Of a stretch of DNA of 64,000 nt, positions 9,305 through 16,574 are shown one piece after another. Made by a program: the position numbers and the translations under genes. This DNA is from Amycolatopsis antarctica (lineage in GTDB: Bacteria; Actinomycetota; Actinomycetes; Mycobacteriales; Pseudonocardiaceae): assembly GCF_002262875.1 (NCBI RefSeq), contig NZ_NKYE01000011.1:1-64000 (forward strand). The letters run 5' to 3'. Within the stretch, counting starts at the first letter, position 1. Each line of letters opens with the position of its first letter. The notes beneath the pieces were generated by a model that was not told the origin of the DNA, made no database searches, and saw only the letters and a list, made by a program, of their open reading frames with translations.

Positions 9305-9969
9305 CGATTCGCGTGCTGATCGCCGACGATCAAAAGATGATGCGGTCGGCGTTCCAGATGATCCTCGATTCGCAGCCTGATATGCAGGTCGTCGCCTCGG
9401 TCGGCGACGGCGAGGCGGCGGTGGCGGATGCGCGCAGGCTGCGGCCCGACGTCTGCCTGCTCGACATTCGGATGCCCAAGCTGGACGGGCTCGAAGCGAC
9501 CCGATTGCTCGCCGCACCCGCTGTACACGAACCGCTCAACGTCCTGATCGCCACGACGTTCGACCTCGACGAATACGTCTATCAAGCCCTACGCAATGGT
9601 GCCTGTGGGTTCCTGCTGAAAGACATGTCGCCCGCTCTGCTCGTCGAGGCCGTTCGTGCGGCCGCCAACGGAACCACGTTGATCTCGCCCGCGGTAACCG
9701 TGCGCCTGTTGTCCCATTTGGCCCCCGACCGCGGCAAAGACCCGGATACGGTCGAGAAGCCCCTTCTCGAGCCGCTGACCGAGCGAGAACTGGCAGTGGT
9801 CAAACTGGTGGCTCAGGGACGGACGAATGACGAAGTCGCAGGCGGCCTGTACGTGACACAAGCGACCGTGAAGACACATCTCGCCAACGTCCAGCGGAAA
9901 CTCGGAGTCCGGAACCGAGTGGAGATCGCCGCCTGGGCCTGGCGCACCGGAGTGTGCACCGGCCCCTGA
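9301..9969 (+). CDS. NarL/LuxR-family response regulator
   Basis: A 222-residue response regulator. The receiver domain starts 'RVLIADDQKMMRSAF' with phospho-acceptor Asp in 'CLLDIRMPKLDG' (about residue 54) and Lys in 'LLKDMSP'. The C-terminal LuxR/GerE helix-turn-helix is 'LTERELAVVKLVAQGRTNDE' followed by 'VTQATVKTHLANV'. The start at ATG 9301 overlaps the kinase stop by four bases, so the pair is translationally coupled. The longer open frame starting at 9265 is not used because receiver homology begins at once after 9301. Probable target: its own promoter region shared with the ABC exporter. Confidence 0.94.
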   Translation: MTIRVLIADDQKMMRSAFQMILDSQPDMQVVASVGDGEAAVADARRLRPDVCLLDIRMPKLDGLEATRLLAAPAVHEPLNVLIATTFDLDEYVYQALRNGACGFLLKDMSPALLVEAVRAAANGTTLISPAVTVRLLSHLAPDRGKDPDTVEKPLLEPLTERELAVVKLVAQGRTNDEVAGGLYVTQATVKTHLANVQRKLGVRNRVEIAAWAWRTGVCTGP

Positions 9970-10021
9970 CCGAGGACAGGTCGGGCATACGGGGAGCACG
10001 GACAGCGACGAACCGCCGGTG

Positions 10022-11038
10022 TCAGCGACGGGTGGCCTCCACGGCGTGCAGGGTGTCGCCGACCCGCGTCGTGCCGATGAAGTCGAATCCGCAGTCGGCC
10101 AGCAACTCTCGGAACTGGGCGACCGTACGCTCCGCACCGGAGAACAGGGTGCGCATCATGACGTCATGGGTCTTGGCCTGGTCGTAGACGTTGTCGGGGA
10201 AGAGGACTCGCTCGAAGAGAACCAGGCGGGTACCGGAAGACATCGCTTCGTGACAACGGCGGAGGATGATCTCCGCCTTGTCCTTCGGCCAGTCGTGAAC
10301 GACCGACTTCAGAATGTAGAGGTCGCCCCCTGAAGCAACTTCGGTGAAGAAGTCACCCGCCACCACGGCCATTCGCTCTTCGAGTCCACATCGGACGCTG
10401 CTTCTGACAGCGGCCGCCACGACGTGTTCCTGCTCGAAGACGGTCCCGGCCGCGTCGGGATACTTCTTCAGCACAGCGGTGAGCAGAGTCCCGTCGCCGC
10501 CGGCGACATCGACGATGTGGCGGTAGGGCGAGAAGTCGTACCACCTGATCAGGTCGTCCCGTTCACCCCGGCTCATGTCCGCCATCGCCGCGTCGAACAG
10601 CGCGCCGAGTTCGGGATTCTCCCGGTAGTACTCGAAGGGTGGCTTGTCGTTCACCAACTCGAACGCCGACTGCCCCGTGTACAAGGTGTGGTCGGCACGG
10701 TCGAAGGTGGCGTACAGCATGGTGTACAGCCGGAGAATCGAACGCAGCGAGTTCGGGTGGTCCGACCGCAGCAGCGTGCCACGCGCGGTCAGCTCGAAAC
10801 GGCCGTCCGGCAACTCCTCCACCACGCCGTGCCCGGCCAGTAGGCGCAGGAAGCTGCGTAGCGCCGAGGACACCGTGCCGGTGCGCTCCGCGAGGTGCTC
10901 CACTGTCAGCGGCCGGCCATCGAACAGGTCGGCGACTCCGATCTCGGCGATCAGGGACAGCACCTTCGCCACCATCACCGACTGTCCCAGCAGGAGCAAC
11001 TCGTTCGCATCGTCCCCAGACCCGCTACCGGTACTCAT
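10022..11038 (-). CDS. SAM-dependent O-methyltransferase (winged-helix dimer type)
   Basis: A 338-residue methyltransferase of the acetylserotonin/hydroxyindole O-methyltransferase superfamily common in polyketide tailoring. The N-terminal winged-helix dimerisation domain spans about 20-100 ('VAKVLSLIAEIGVADLF', 'SSALRSFLRLLAGHGVVEEL'). The SAM motif is 'IVDVAGGDGTLLTAVLKKYP' and the catalytic His lies in 'SVVHDWPKDKAEIILRRC'. ATG 11038 is chosen: a purine-rich GAGAGGCTGGAG lies just upstream, and the longer frame adds residues without homology. It stands alone on the minus strand, convergent with the response regulator. The substrate hydroxyl is not predictable. Confidence 0.88.
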   Translation of the reverse strand: MSTGSGSGDDANELLLLGQSVMVAKVLSLIAEIGVADLFDGRPLTVEHLAERTGTVSSALRSFLRLLAGHGVVEELPDGRFELTARGTLLRSDHPNSLRSILRLYTMLYATFDRADHTLYTGQSAFELVNDKPPFEYYRENPELGALFDAAMADMSRGERDDLIRWYDFSPYRHIVDVAGGDGTLLTAVLKKYPDAAGTVFEQEHVVAAAVRSSVRCGLEERMAVVAGDFFTEVASGGDLYILKSVVHDWPKDKAEIILRRCHEAMSSGTRLVLFERVLFPDNVYDQAKTHDVMMRTLFSGAERTVAQFRELLADCGFDFIGTTRVGDTLHAVEATRR

Positions 11039-11196
11039 CTCCAGCCTCTCTCGGCACGCCGCGCTCAGCAGCGTCAACGACACCACAATGGACAACCGGT
11101 CTCGATCGAGCGTCCGGAGGCCTGCCCCGGCGCGCGGTCGTCGGTTCACATCTCTACCCGTCCGCGGGAACGCGCGGTGTCGGGCCAGGCCGGATT

Positions 11197-11220
11197 CCCG
11201 GCCTGAGCCGATAGGCCGGG
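11197..11220 (-). terminator. Candidate terminator hairpin
   Basis: An 8-bp perfect stem (CCCGGCCT / AGGCCGGG) with an 8-base loop lies downstream of the small secreted-protein gene and upstream of the methyltransferase, both on the minus strand. No U-tract, as is usual for high-GC actinobacteria. Confidence 0.45.
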
Positions 11221-11277
11221 CTCGTTCCAGGCCATCGGCGTACGTGGCGCCCTGTCAGAGAGGCCCCGCGAAGGAGT

Positions 11278-11742
11278 TCAGCAGGGCGCCCATGCTGTCC
11301 ACTTGCCTTCGGTGAACGTGACGCAGTAGTCCCGGTTGTCCTTGCCGACGGTCCGGAGCTGGCCGTCACCGCCACCGTCCAGGCCCAGCTCGGACGGGGG
11401 AACCTGCCGGTTCACCTCGATGTTGCCCAGCCTGCGCCACCCGTCGCCCGAGTCGTAGTGGACGAAGTAGTCGCCACCGATCGCCACCTCCTGGGCCGGG
11501 TACCCCGGCAGGTTCACGATGGCCGACCTGGTGTCACAGACGATGCCGACGTCGAGCGGGTGCTTCCACTGGTGGCCCGGGTACGGGCAGGCTTCGGCGG
11601 GCGTAGCCCCCGAAGCGGTCCCCACGCTCTCCGTCGGGTTCGCGGCGGTCCGCGGGTCCGCGGCCGCGTTGCCCGCGACACTTCCCAGAAGCAGGAACGC
11701 ACCGGTCATCAGCACCCCGACCAGCGGTTTACGAGCAACCAT
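11278..11742 (-). CDS. Small secreted protein, unknown function
   Basis: A 154-residue precursor. The signal peptide is clear: 'MVARKPLVGVLMTGAFLLL' then 'GSVAGNAAA', with probable cleavage after AAA. The mature part carries four cysteines ('EACPYP', 'IVCDTR', 'DYCVTF' and the terminal 'APC'), enough for two disulfides, and is rich in Gly, Asp and Trp. ATG 11742 has a strong ribosome-binding site (AAGGAG). I do not recognise the family; the disulfide-rich extracellular form would fit an inhibitor or small binding protein. No linked partner gene. Confidence 0.75.
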   Translation of the reverse strand: MVARKPLVGVLMTGAFLLLGSVAGNAAADPRTAANPTESVGTASGATPAEACPYPGHQWKHPLDVGIVCDTRSAIVNLPGYPAQEVAIGGDYFVHYDSGDGWRRLGNIEVNRQVPPSELGLDGGGDGQLRTVGKDNRDYCVTFTEGKWTAWAPC

Positions 11743-12095
11743 CAGGTCACGCTCCTTTGTCTGTATCGGTGCGCACGCGGCACGTCTACCAGGGAAACTA
11801 ACAGCGTGCGACGAGCTGGCACCACAGAGTTCGAATAGTCTGCGCAGAAGTACCGGGCTCACCTCGTTTTCCCGGATCCTGTGGGATAAGGCCGGTTCCC
11901 GGCACGCCGGGCGCGATACCTCGCATCATCCGTGCGCCCCGAGGTGGCTACCACCGCGGCTCGGTGATGGTCGTCACCAACACGACACCTGACGTCAGTG
12001 TCAGGTTTTACGCTGGAGCCGAGCACACGGACGGGCGGTCGGTCAGCTTCGGCCGAGGGACGACGTGTGCCGAACCGTGTCAGGAGAGGAAACCG
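11743..12095. other. Intergenic, divergent promoters
   Basis: About 350 bases between the secreted protein (minus) and the nitroreductase (plus). No gene is supported. It includes AT-richer patches and a GACACCTGACGTCAGTGTCA palindrome-like segment near 11983-12002 that could be an operator. Confidence 0.4.
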
Positions 12096-12509
12096 ATGAC
12101 GGATTTCGCCGCGATGAACGCCAAGGTGATCGACGAGTTCCGCGCGAACGGCGGTGAGGTCGGCGGCATGTTCGCCAACGCGCCGTTGATTCTGGTGCAT
12201 CACTTCGGAGCCAAATCCGGTACCGAGCGGATCGCGCCGCTGGTGTACCTCGCCGAGGGTGAGCGCCTGTTCGTGTTCGCGAGCAAGGGTGGTTCACCGG
12301 AGAACCCGGCGTGGTACCACAACCTTCTCGCTCACCCCGAGGTCACCGTCGAGGTCGGCGAGGACACCTTCCCGGTGCGGGCGACGGTGCTCGACGGCGC
12401 CGAACGGGACCGTGTCTACACCAGGCAGGCAGCCGCGCAGCCGCAGTTCGCCGAGTACCAGGAGAAGACCGACCGGCTCATTCCGGTCGTGGAACTGGTT
12501 CGCCGCTGA
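12096..12509 (+). CDS. Deazaflavin (F420)-dependent nitroreductase family protein
   Basis: A 137-residue protein of the Ddn/DUF385 split-barrel family, whose members reduce quinones or nitro compounds with F420H2. Family blocks include 'LILVHHFGAKSGTERIAPL', 'LFVFASKGGSPENPAWYHN' (the Lys-Gly-Gly-x-x-x-x-Pro-x-Trp-Tyr-x-Asn block near the cofactor) and 'HPEVTVEVG'. Length is standard. ATG 12096 is preceded by AGGAGAGGAAA. It is followed after 93 bases by a MerR regulator in the same direction, which may control it. Confidence 0.9.
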   Translation: MTDFAAMNAKVIDEFRANGGEVGGMFANAPLILVHHFGAKSGTERIAPLVYLAEGERLFVFASKGGSPENPAWYHNLLAHPEVTVEVGEDTFPVRATVLDGAERDRVYTRQAAAQPQFAEYQEKTDRLIPVVELVRR

Positions 12510-12602
12510 CGTTCCACGCCATCCATCCACTGTGGACAACATGGGAGTGCTCACCCCGTCGTCGCACAGGAGGGCCGGACAACACCGCGAAGGGAGAACG
12601 GC

Positions 12603-12995
12603 GTGCGGATCGGTGAACTGGCGCGGCGGAGCGGGGTGAGCGTCCGCTCGCTGCGCTACTACGAGGAGAAGGGCCTCCTCGCCAGCACCCGCAGCGACAG
12701 CGGGCAGCGGCACTACGTCGACACCGATGTCGACCGGATCCGCTTCATCCAGTGCCTCTACCGCGCGGGTCTGTCTAGTCGGACGGTCGCTGAACTGCTG
12801 CCATGTGTCGACACACCCAGCCCCCGGAACGCCGACGAGGCGTGGGCGAGGCTCGTCGCTGAGCGCGAGCGGCTCGACTCGTACATCGGGGACCTGCGGG
12901 AGACCCTGCGCGCGCTGGATTCGGTGATCGCCGCCAATCGGCGGCACCGGGAGTCGATCGCCGAGGCGGACCCCGCGCACGGCGCGGTCCACTGA
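12603..12995 (+). CDS. MerR-family transcriptional regulator
   Basis: A 130-residue MerR protein. The N-terminal winged helix is 'RIGELARRSGVSVRSLRYYE', followed by 'GQRHYVDTDVDRIRFI', then a dimerising helix rich in Arg and Glu (about 75-115). There are no cysteines arranged for metal binding, so a small-molecule or redox signal is more likely than a metal. The GTG start at 12603 fits the family start exactly, with GAAGGGAG upstream. It lies just downstream of the nitroreductase. Confidence 0.92.
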   Translation: MRIGELARRSGVSVRSLRYYEEKGLLASTRSDSGQRHYVDTDVDRIRFIQCLYRAGLSSRTVAELLPCVDTPSPRNADEAWARLVAERERLDSYIGDLRETLRALDSVIAANRRHRESIAEADPAHGAVH

Positions 12996-13219
12996 CACCA
13001 CCGTGACACCGGCCGGGACCGACGCCCATCTCGGCGCGCCGGAGCCGACCGTGGCGGGCGCTCGCGGTCCGACATCGACCGGAGGACCTCCGGTAGGTGT
13101 GGCGCGTAGCGGATGTGCCACCGGAGACACGTGCCCTTCGGGCCAGCCCAGCCCTGCCACCGCGCCGCCAAGGATCGGGAAATCGCGAAGATCGACCCGA
13201 GATGACACAGATTTCCGTG

Positions 13220-13235
13220 ATCTCAGTTATCTTAG
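13220..13235 (+). promoter_or_regulatory. Candidate operator, direct repeat ATCT(C/T)AG
   Basis: Two heptamers ATCTCAG and ATCTTAG separated by TT lie 14 bases upstream of the GbsR/MarR-like start, inside an AT-rich patch that is conspicuous in this high-GC region. Placement across the presumed promoter suggests autoregulation. No assay or homologous site supports it. Confidence 0.35.
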
Positions 13236-13248
13236 GTACGATATTTCC

Positions 13249-13722
13249 ATGGATACCGGCTGGGACCTGGAGTTCGCCGATGACGCGGGCCGCTGTTTCG
13301 CCCGGCAGTACGGGCTGCCCCCGATGACCGGCAGGGTGATCGGCTGGCTGCTGGTGTGCGATCCGGCGGCGCAGACCATCGCCCAGATCGCCGAGAGCCT
13401 GCAGGCCAGCCGCACCGGGGTGACCGCCGCGGCCCGCCAGCTCGAGGACTGGTCGTGGTTACGGAGGTCGCGGACCGCGGGTGAGCGGGTCGACCGGGTT
13501 CGGCTGCATCCCGAGGTCTGGTCGCGACTGCTCGACAACCAGTCCGAGTACGCCGCGCTCGGGGTGCTCGCCCGACGCGGGCTGGCGACCGCGGGCGGTG
13601 AGAGCCGCGTCCGGCTGGCCGAGCTGGCCGCGTTCGCCGAGTTCCTCGCCGAGAAGATGCCCGGCCTGGTAGCCGAATGGCAGACCCGGCTCGATGCCGT
13701 GCACGCCGGCCACCGCCGCTGA
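13249..13722 (+). CDS. GbsR/MarR-family transcriptional regulator
   Basis: A 157-residue winged-helix protein of the GbsR-like MarR branch: 'MTGRVIGWLLVCDPAAQT', 'IAESLQASRTGVTAAARQLE' as the recognition helix, then 'RVDRVRLHPEVWSRLL'. ATG 13249 gives the usual family N-terminus, including the acidic segment 'GWDLEFADDAGRCFARQYG'; the frame is open far upstream without homology. It lies 22 bases upstream of the serine hydrolase, so the two probably form an operon and the regulator may control it. Confidence 0.88.
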   Translation: MDTGWDLEFADDAGRCFARQYGLPPMTGRVIGWLLVCDPAAQTIAQIAESLQASRTGVTAAARQLEDWSWLRRSRTAGERVDRVRLHPEVWSRLLDNQSEYAALGVLARRGLATAGGESRVRLAELAAFAEFLAEKMPGLVAEWQTRLDAVHAGHRR

Positions 13723-13744
13723 GCCCACCACCGGAGCACCCGAC

Positions 13745-15100
13745 ATGCACATCGACATTGCCCACTGGCAGACCAGATTGGACACCCTGCGTGCCGCGCA
13801 CCAGGTGCCAGGGGCCGCGCTCGGCCTCGTCGTCGACGACCAGGTGCACGAGTTGGCCAGCGGGGTGCTGCACAGCGGCACCGGGGTCGCGGTGACCACA
13901 GACTCCGTGTTCCTCAGCGGTTCACTCGCCAAGGCCTACACCGCCACCGCGATCATGCGACTGGCGGACACCGGCGCCTTCGGCCTGGACACGCCGATCA
14001 CCGCGATCCTGCCGGACTTCCACACTCCGGACCCGGCGAGCGCGAAGATCACCGTCCGCCAGTTGCTCAGCCACACCAGCGGATTGACCTGCGACTTCAA
14101 CCACGACACGGGCCGGGGAGACGACTGCGTGGCCCGCTACGTCACGGCGGCGGAGTCGGTGGCACCGGACTGCCCGCCGGGTATCGCCCTGTCGTACAGC
14201 AGCGTCGGCTACGCCGTGCTGGGCAGGGTGATGGAGGTGGTCACCGGCACCACCTGGGACCGGGCGCTGCACGATCTGGTGTTCGCGCCGCTCGGTCTGG
14301 CCCGGTCGGTGACGCTGCCCGAGGAAGCGCTGCGATTCCGGGTCGCCATGGGCCACTTCGGCACCGAACCCGCACCGACATGGGACATGATGCCCCGCTC
14401 GGCGGGGCCTTACGGACGAATCATCACCTCCGCCGGCGACGTCGCACGCTTCGCCGGAATGCACCTCAACGACGGCCTCGCCGCGGACGGCACCCGGGTA
14501 CTGTCCGTCGCGTCCGCCGTCGCCATGCGGACCCGTGAGGCGGGCAGCCCGGACAAATGGACCATGCACGCAGATGGCTGGGGCGCGGGCTGGACGCTCT
14601 ACGACTGGGCGGGAGTGCCGGGCTACGGACACGACGGCAGCGCGGTGACTCAGCAGTCGTTCCTGCGAATCGTGCCGCACGCCGGCCTGGCGGTGGCACT
14701 GATGGTCAACGGCGGGCACGCCGATCGGCTCTACGCCGACCTGTTCGGTGAACTTCTCGGCGAACTCGCGGATGTGCGGATGCCCGCACCGTTCGCCGTG
14801 CCGGAGCACCCGCCGGAGGTGAACACCGCCCGGTACCTCGGCACGTACCGGCGGGAGGGTGTACGCACCACGATCCTGCGTGGCGATACCGGCCGGCCGC
14901 GGCTTCGCTACGAACTCGTCGACGGCATGGCAGGTTACGCCGATCCGCTGGAGGCCGAGCTGGTTCCGTTGTCGGACACGGTGTTCGCCGCCTCCGGCGA
15001 GGCCTTCGGACTGGACGCGTTGCCGGTGGTCTTCGCCGAACTGCCCGACGGGAAGCCCTACGTCTACGTAGGTATGCGCGCTACCCCGAAGATCGACTGA
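13745..15100 (+). CDS. Class C beta-lactamase-like serine hydrolase
   Basis: A 451-residue protein of the beta-lactamase/esterase/D-aminopeptidase superfamily (AmpC fold). The nucleophile is in 'FLSGSLAKAYTATAI' (SxxK: S-L-A-K); the second motif is 'LSYSSVGYAVLG' (Tyr, with Ser instead of the more usual Asn). The third box appears as 'GYGHDGSAVTQQSF', the HDG form typical of esterase-like members. There is no signal peptide, so it is probably a cytoplasmic esterase or peptidase, not a true beta-lactamase. A C-terminal lipocalin-like extension follows at about 370-451. ATG 13745 is chosen from the start of homology. The gene follows the GbsR-like regulator. Confidence 0.88.
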   Translation: MHIDIAHWQTRLDTLRAAHQVPGAALGLVVDDQVHELASGVLHSGTGVAVTTDSVFLSGSLAKAYTATAIMRLADTGAFGLDTPITAILPDFHTPDPASAKITVRQLLSHTSGLTCDFNHDTGRGDDCVARYVTAAESVAPDCPPGIALSYSSVGYAVLGRVMEVVTGTTWDRALHDLVFAPLGLARSVTLPEEALRFRVAMGHFGTEPAPTWDMMPRSAGPYGRIITSAGDVARFAGMHLNDGLAADGTRVLSVASAVAMRTREAGSPDKWTMHADGWGAGWTLYDWAGVPGYGHDGSAVTQQSFLRIVPHAGLAVALMVNGGHADRLYADLFGELLGELADVRMPAPFAVPEHPPEVNTARYLGTYRREGVRTTILRGDTGRPRLRYELVDGMAGYADPLEAELVPLSDTVFAASGEAFGLDALPVVFAELPDGKPYVYVGMRATPKID

Positions 15101-15130
15101 CCCGGCACACCGTTGGCGTGGGCCGCAGCG

Positions 15131-15162
15131 GCACGGGCCGGCCGCACTCCCCCGGCCCGTGC
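15131..15162. terminator. Bidirectional terminator hairpin
   Basis: An 11-bp perfect stem (GCACGGGCCGG / CCGGCCCGTGC) with a short C-rich loop lies between the convergent serine hydrolase and P450 genes. It can serve both transcripts. Confidence 0.6.
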
Positions 15163-15166
15163 TGCC

Positions 15167-16465
15167 CTACGTCGCGACGACCTTGGCCACTCCGGTGCGT
15201 ACCGGCAGGCTGAGAAGTCCGTGCAGGGTGCGGGAGGGCCCCCGGCGCGCCGCGCCGGCCGCGCTCAGGTCCGGGTAGCGGCCGAACAGTTCGCGCAGCG
15301 CGATCTCGCCCTCCATCCGAGCCAGGCCCGCACCGAGGCAGTAGTGCGCTCCCGAGGAGAACGCGAGGTGGTCGCGGGCGTTCGCCCGCGTGATGTCGAA
15401 GCGGTGCGGGTCGGCGAACACCTCCGGGTCCCGGTTGGCGCCGCCGAGCAGAGTGACCACGGCGGACGCGGGTGGCAGTTCCCGTCCGCCGACGGTGACG
15501 GCCTTGTCCGAGAGACGCGCGGTCATCTGCACCGGCGAGTCCCAGCGCAGCACCTCCTCGACGGCGTTGCCCGCCAGTGCGGGATCGGCCACCAGCGCGG
15601 CGCGCTGCACCGGGTGTTCGAGCAGGGCAAGCACGCCGTTGCCGATCAGGCTCTGCGTCGTCTCGAAACCCGCTCCCAGCAACAGCGCCGTGGTCGCCAC
15701 CAGATCCCGCGCGGTCAGTTCCTCGGAGTCCTGGGCCGCGATCAGCCCGCTCACCACGTCCTCGCCCGGTTCGGCGCGGCGACGCTCGATCAGGTCGGTG
15801 AAGAATTCGGTCATCTCGCGCAGCGACTCCGCCACCACCCGCCACTCGGTGAGGGAGCGGACGCCGTCGAGCGAGCCGCCGACGATCCGGCCCCAGCGGG
15901 CGAAGTCGTTCTCCCGGGAATCGTCCACCGCCAGCAGATCGCAGATCACCCGGACCGGAACCCGGACGGCGAACTCCGGCACCAGATCGAACTCGTCCAG
16001 GTGGGCGAGTTCGTCCAGACAGCCGCGTACCGTCTTCTCGATCTGCTCGGTACGGGTGCGCAGGGCCCTCGGGGTGAACCATGGGGCCACCACTCGCCGC
16101 AGGCGGGTGTGCACGGGCGGGTTCATCGCCAGCAGGGAGTGCTCGATCAGGTGTGCCACCGGCTTGCCCGGCTCCCGGTCCCAGTCCACCGAGCCGAGTT
16201 CCGCGCCCGGCAGCACCAGCAGCGCGGGATCGCGCAACACGGCACTGGCCGTCGCGTGGTGCGCCGTGACGTGGAAGCCGAGCCTGCTCCGGTACAGCGG
16301 GCCGCGGTCGCGGATCTCGTCGTAGAACGGGTGCGGATCGGGCAGCGGCCGATGGCCGAGGACCTTCGCGGCCGGGTCGCCGCCGGCCGCGACCAGCCGG
16401 GTGGCCGAGCGCCGCAGTCCCATGATCGCCGTCTGCCGAAATTCACGTACCGTCGGTATGGGCAT
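15167..16465 (-). CDS. Cytochrome P450
   Basis: A 432-residue soluble bacterial P450. The I-helix is 'LLLGAGFETTQSLIGNG' (Gly-x-Glu-Thr-Thr in the place of the usual AGxxT). The ExxR pair lies in 'RDHLAFSSG' and earlier helix K regions, and the heme-ligand loop is 'FSSGAHYCLGAGLARME' with the axial Cys. ATG 16465 is chosen, since homology starts soon after 'MPIPTVREFRQTAIMGLRR'. Electrons would come from ferredoxin partners that are not next to it. It could tailor a natural product, but no linked biosynthetic gene shows this. Confidence 0.93.
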   Translation of the reverse strand: MPIPTVREFRQTAIMGLRRSATRLVAAGGDPAAKVLGHRPLPDPHPFYDEIRDRGPLYRSRLGFHVTAHHATASAVLRDPALLVLPGAELGSVDWDREPGKPVAHLIEHSLLAMNPPVHTRLRRVVAPWFTPRALRTRTEQIEKTVRGCLDELAHLDEFDLVPEFAVRVPVRVICDLLAVDDSRENDFARWGRIVGGSLDGVRSLTEWRVVAESLREMTEFFTDLIERRRAEPGEDVVSGLIAAQDSEELTARDLVATTALLLGAGFETTQSLIGNGVLALLEHPVQRAALVADPALAGNAVEEVLRWDSPVQMTARLSDKAVTVGGRELPPASAVVTLLGGANRDPEVFADPHRFDITRANARDHLAFSSGAHYCLGAGLARMEGEIALRELFGRYPDLSAAGAARRGPSRTLHGLLSLPVRTGVAKVVAT

Positions 16466-16574
16466 GTCGCCAGGGTAGACACACTCGCTCGCGGGCGCCC
16501 GGATATCTGCCGAGCCCACCCCCGCGGCGGATGTCCGGTCGCGGGCGGGCAGGCCCTCCCGCGACCGGAAGACG

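Noticed and set aside
12531-12539. TGTGGACAA, a perfect DnaA-box-like nonamer
   Set aside because: Single copy with no cluster, AT-rich unwinding region, or dnaA/dnaN neighbours; not an origin.
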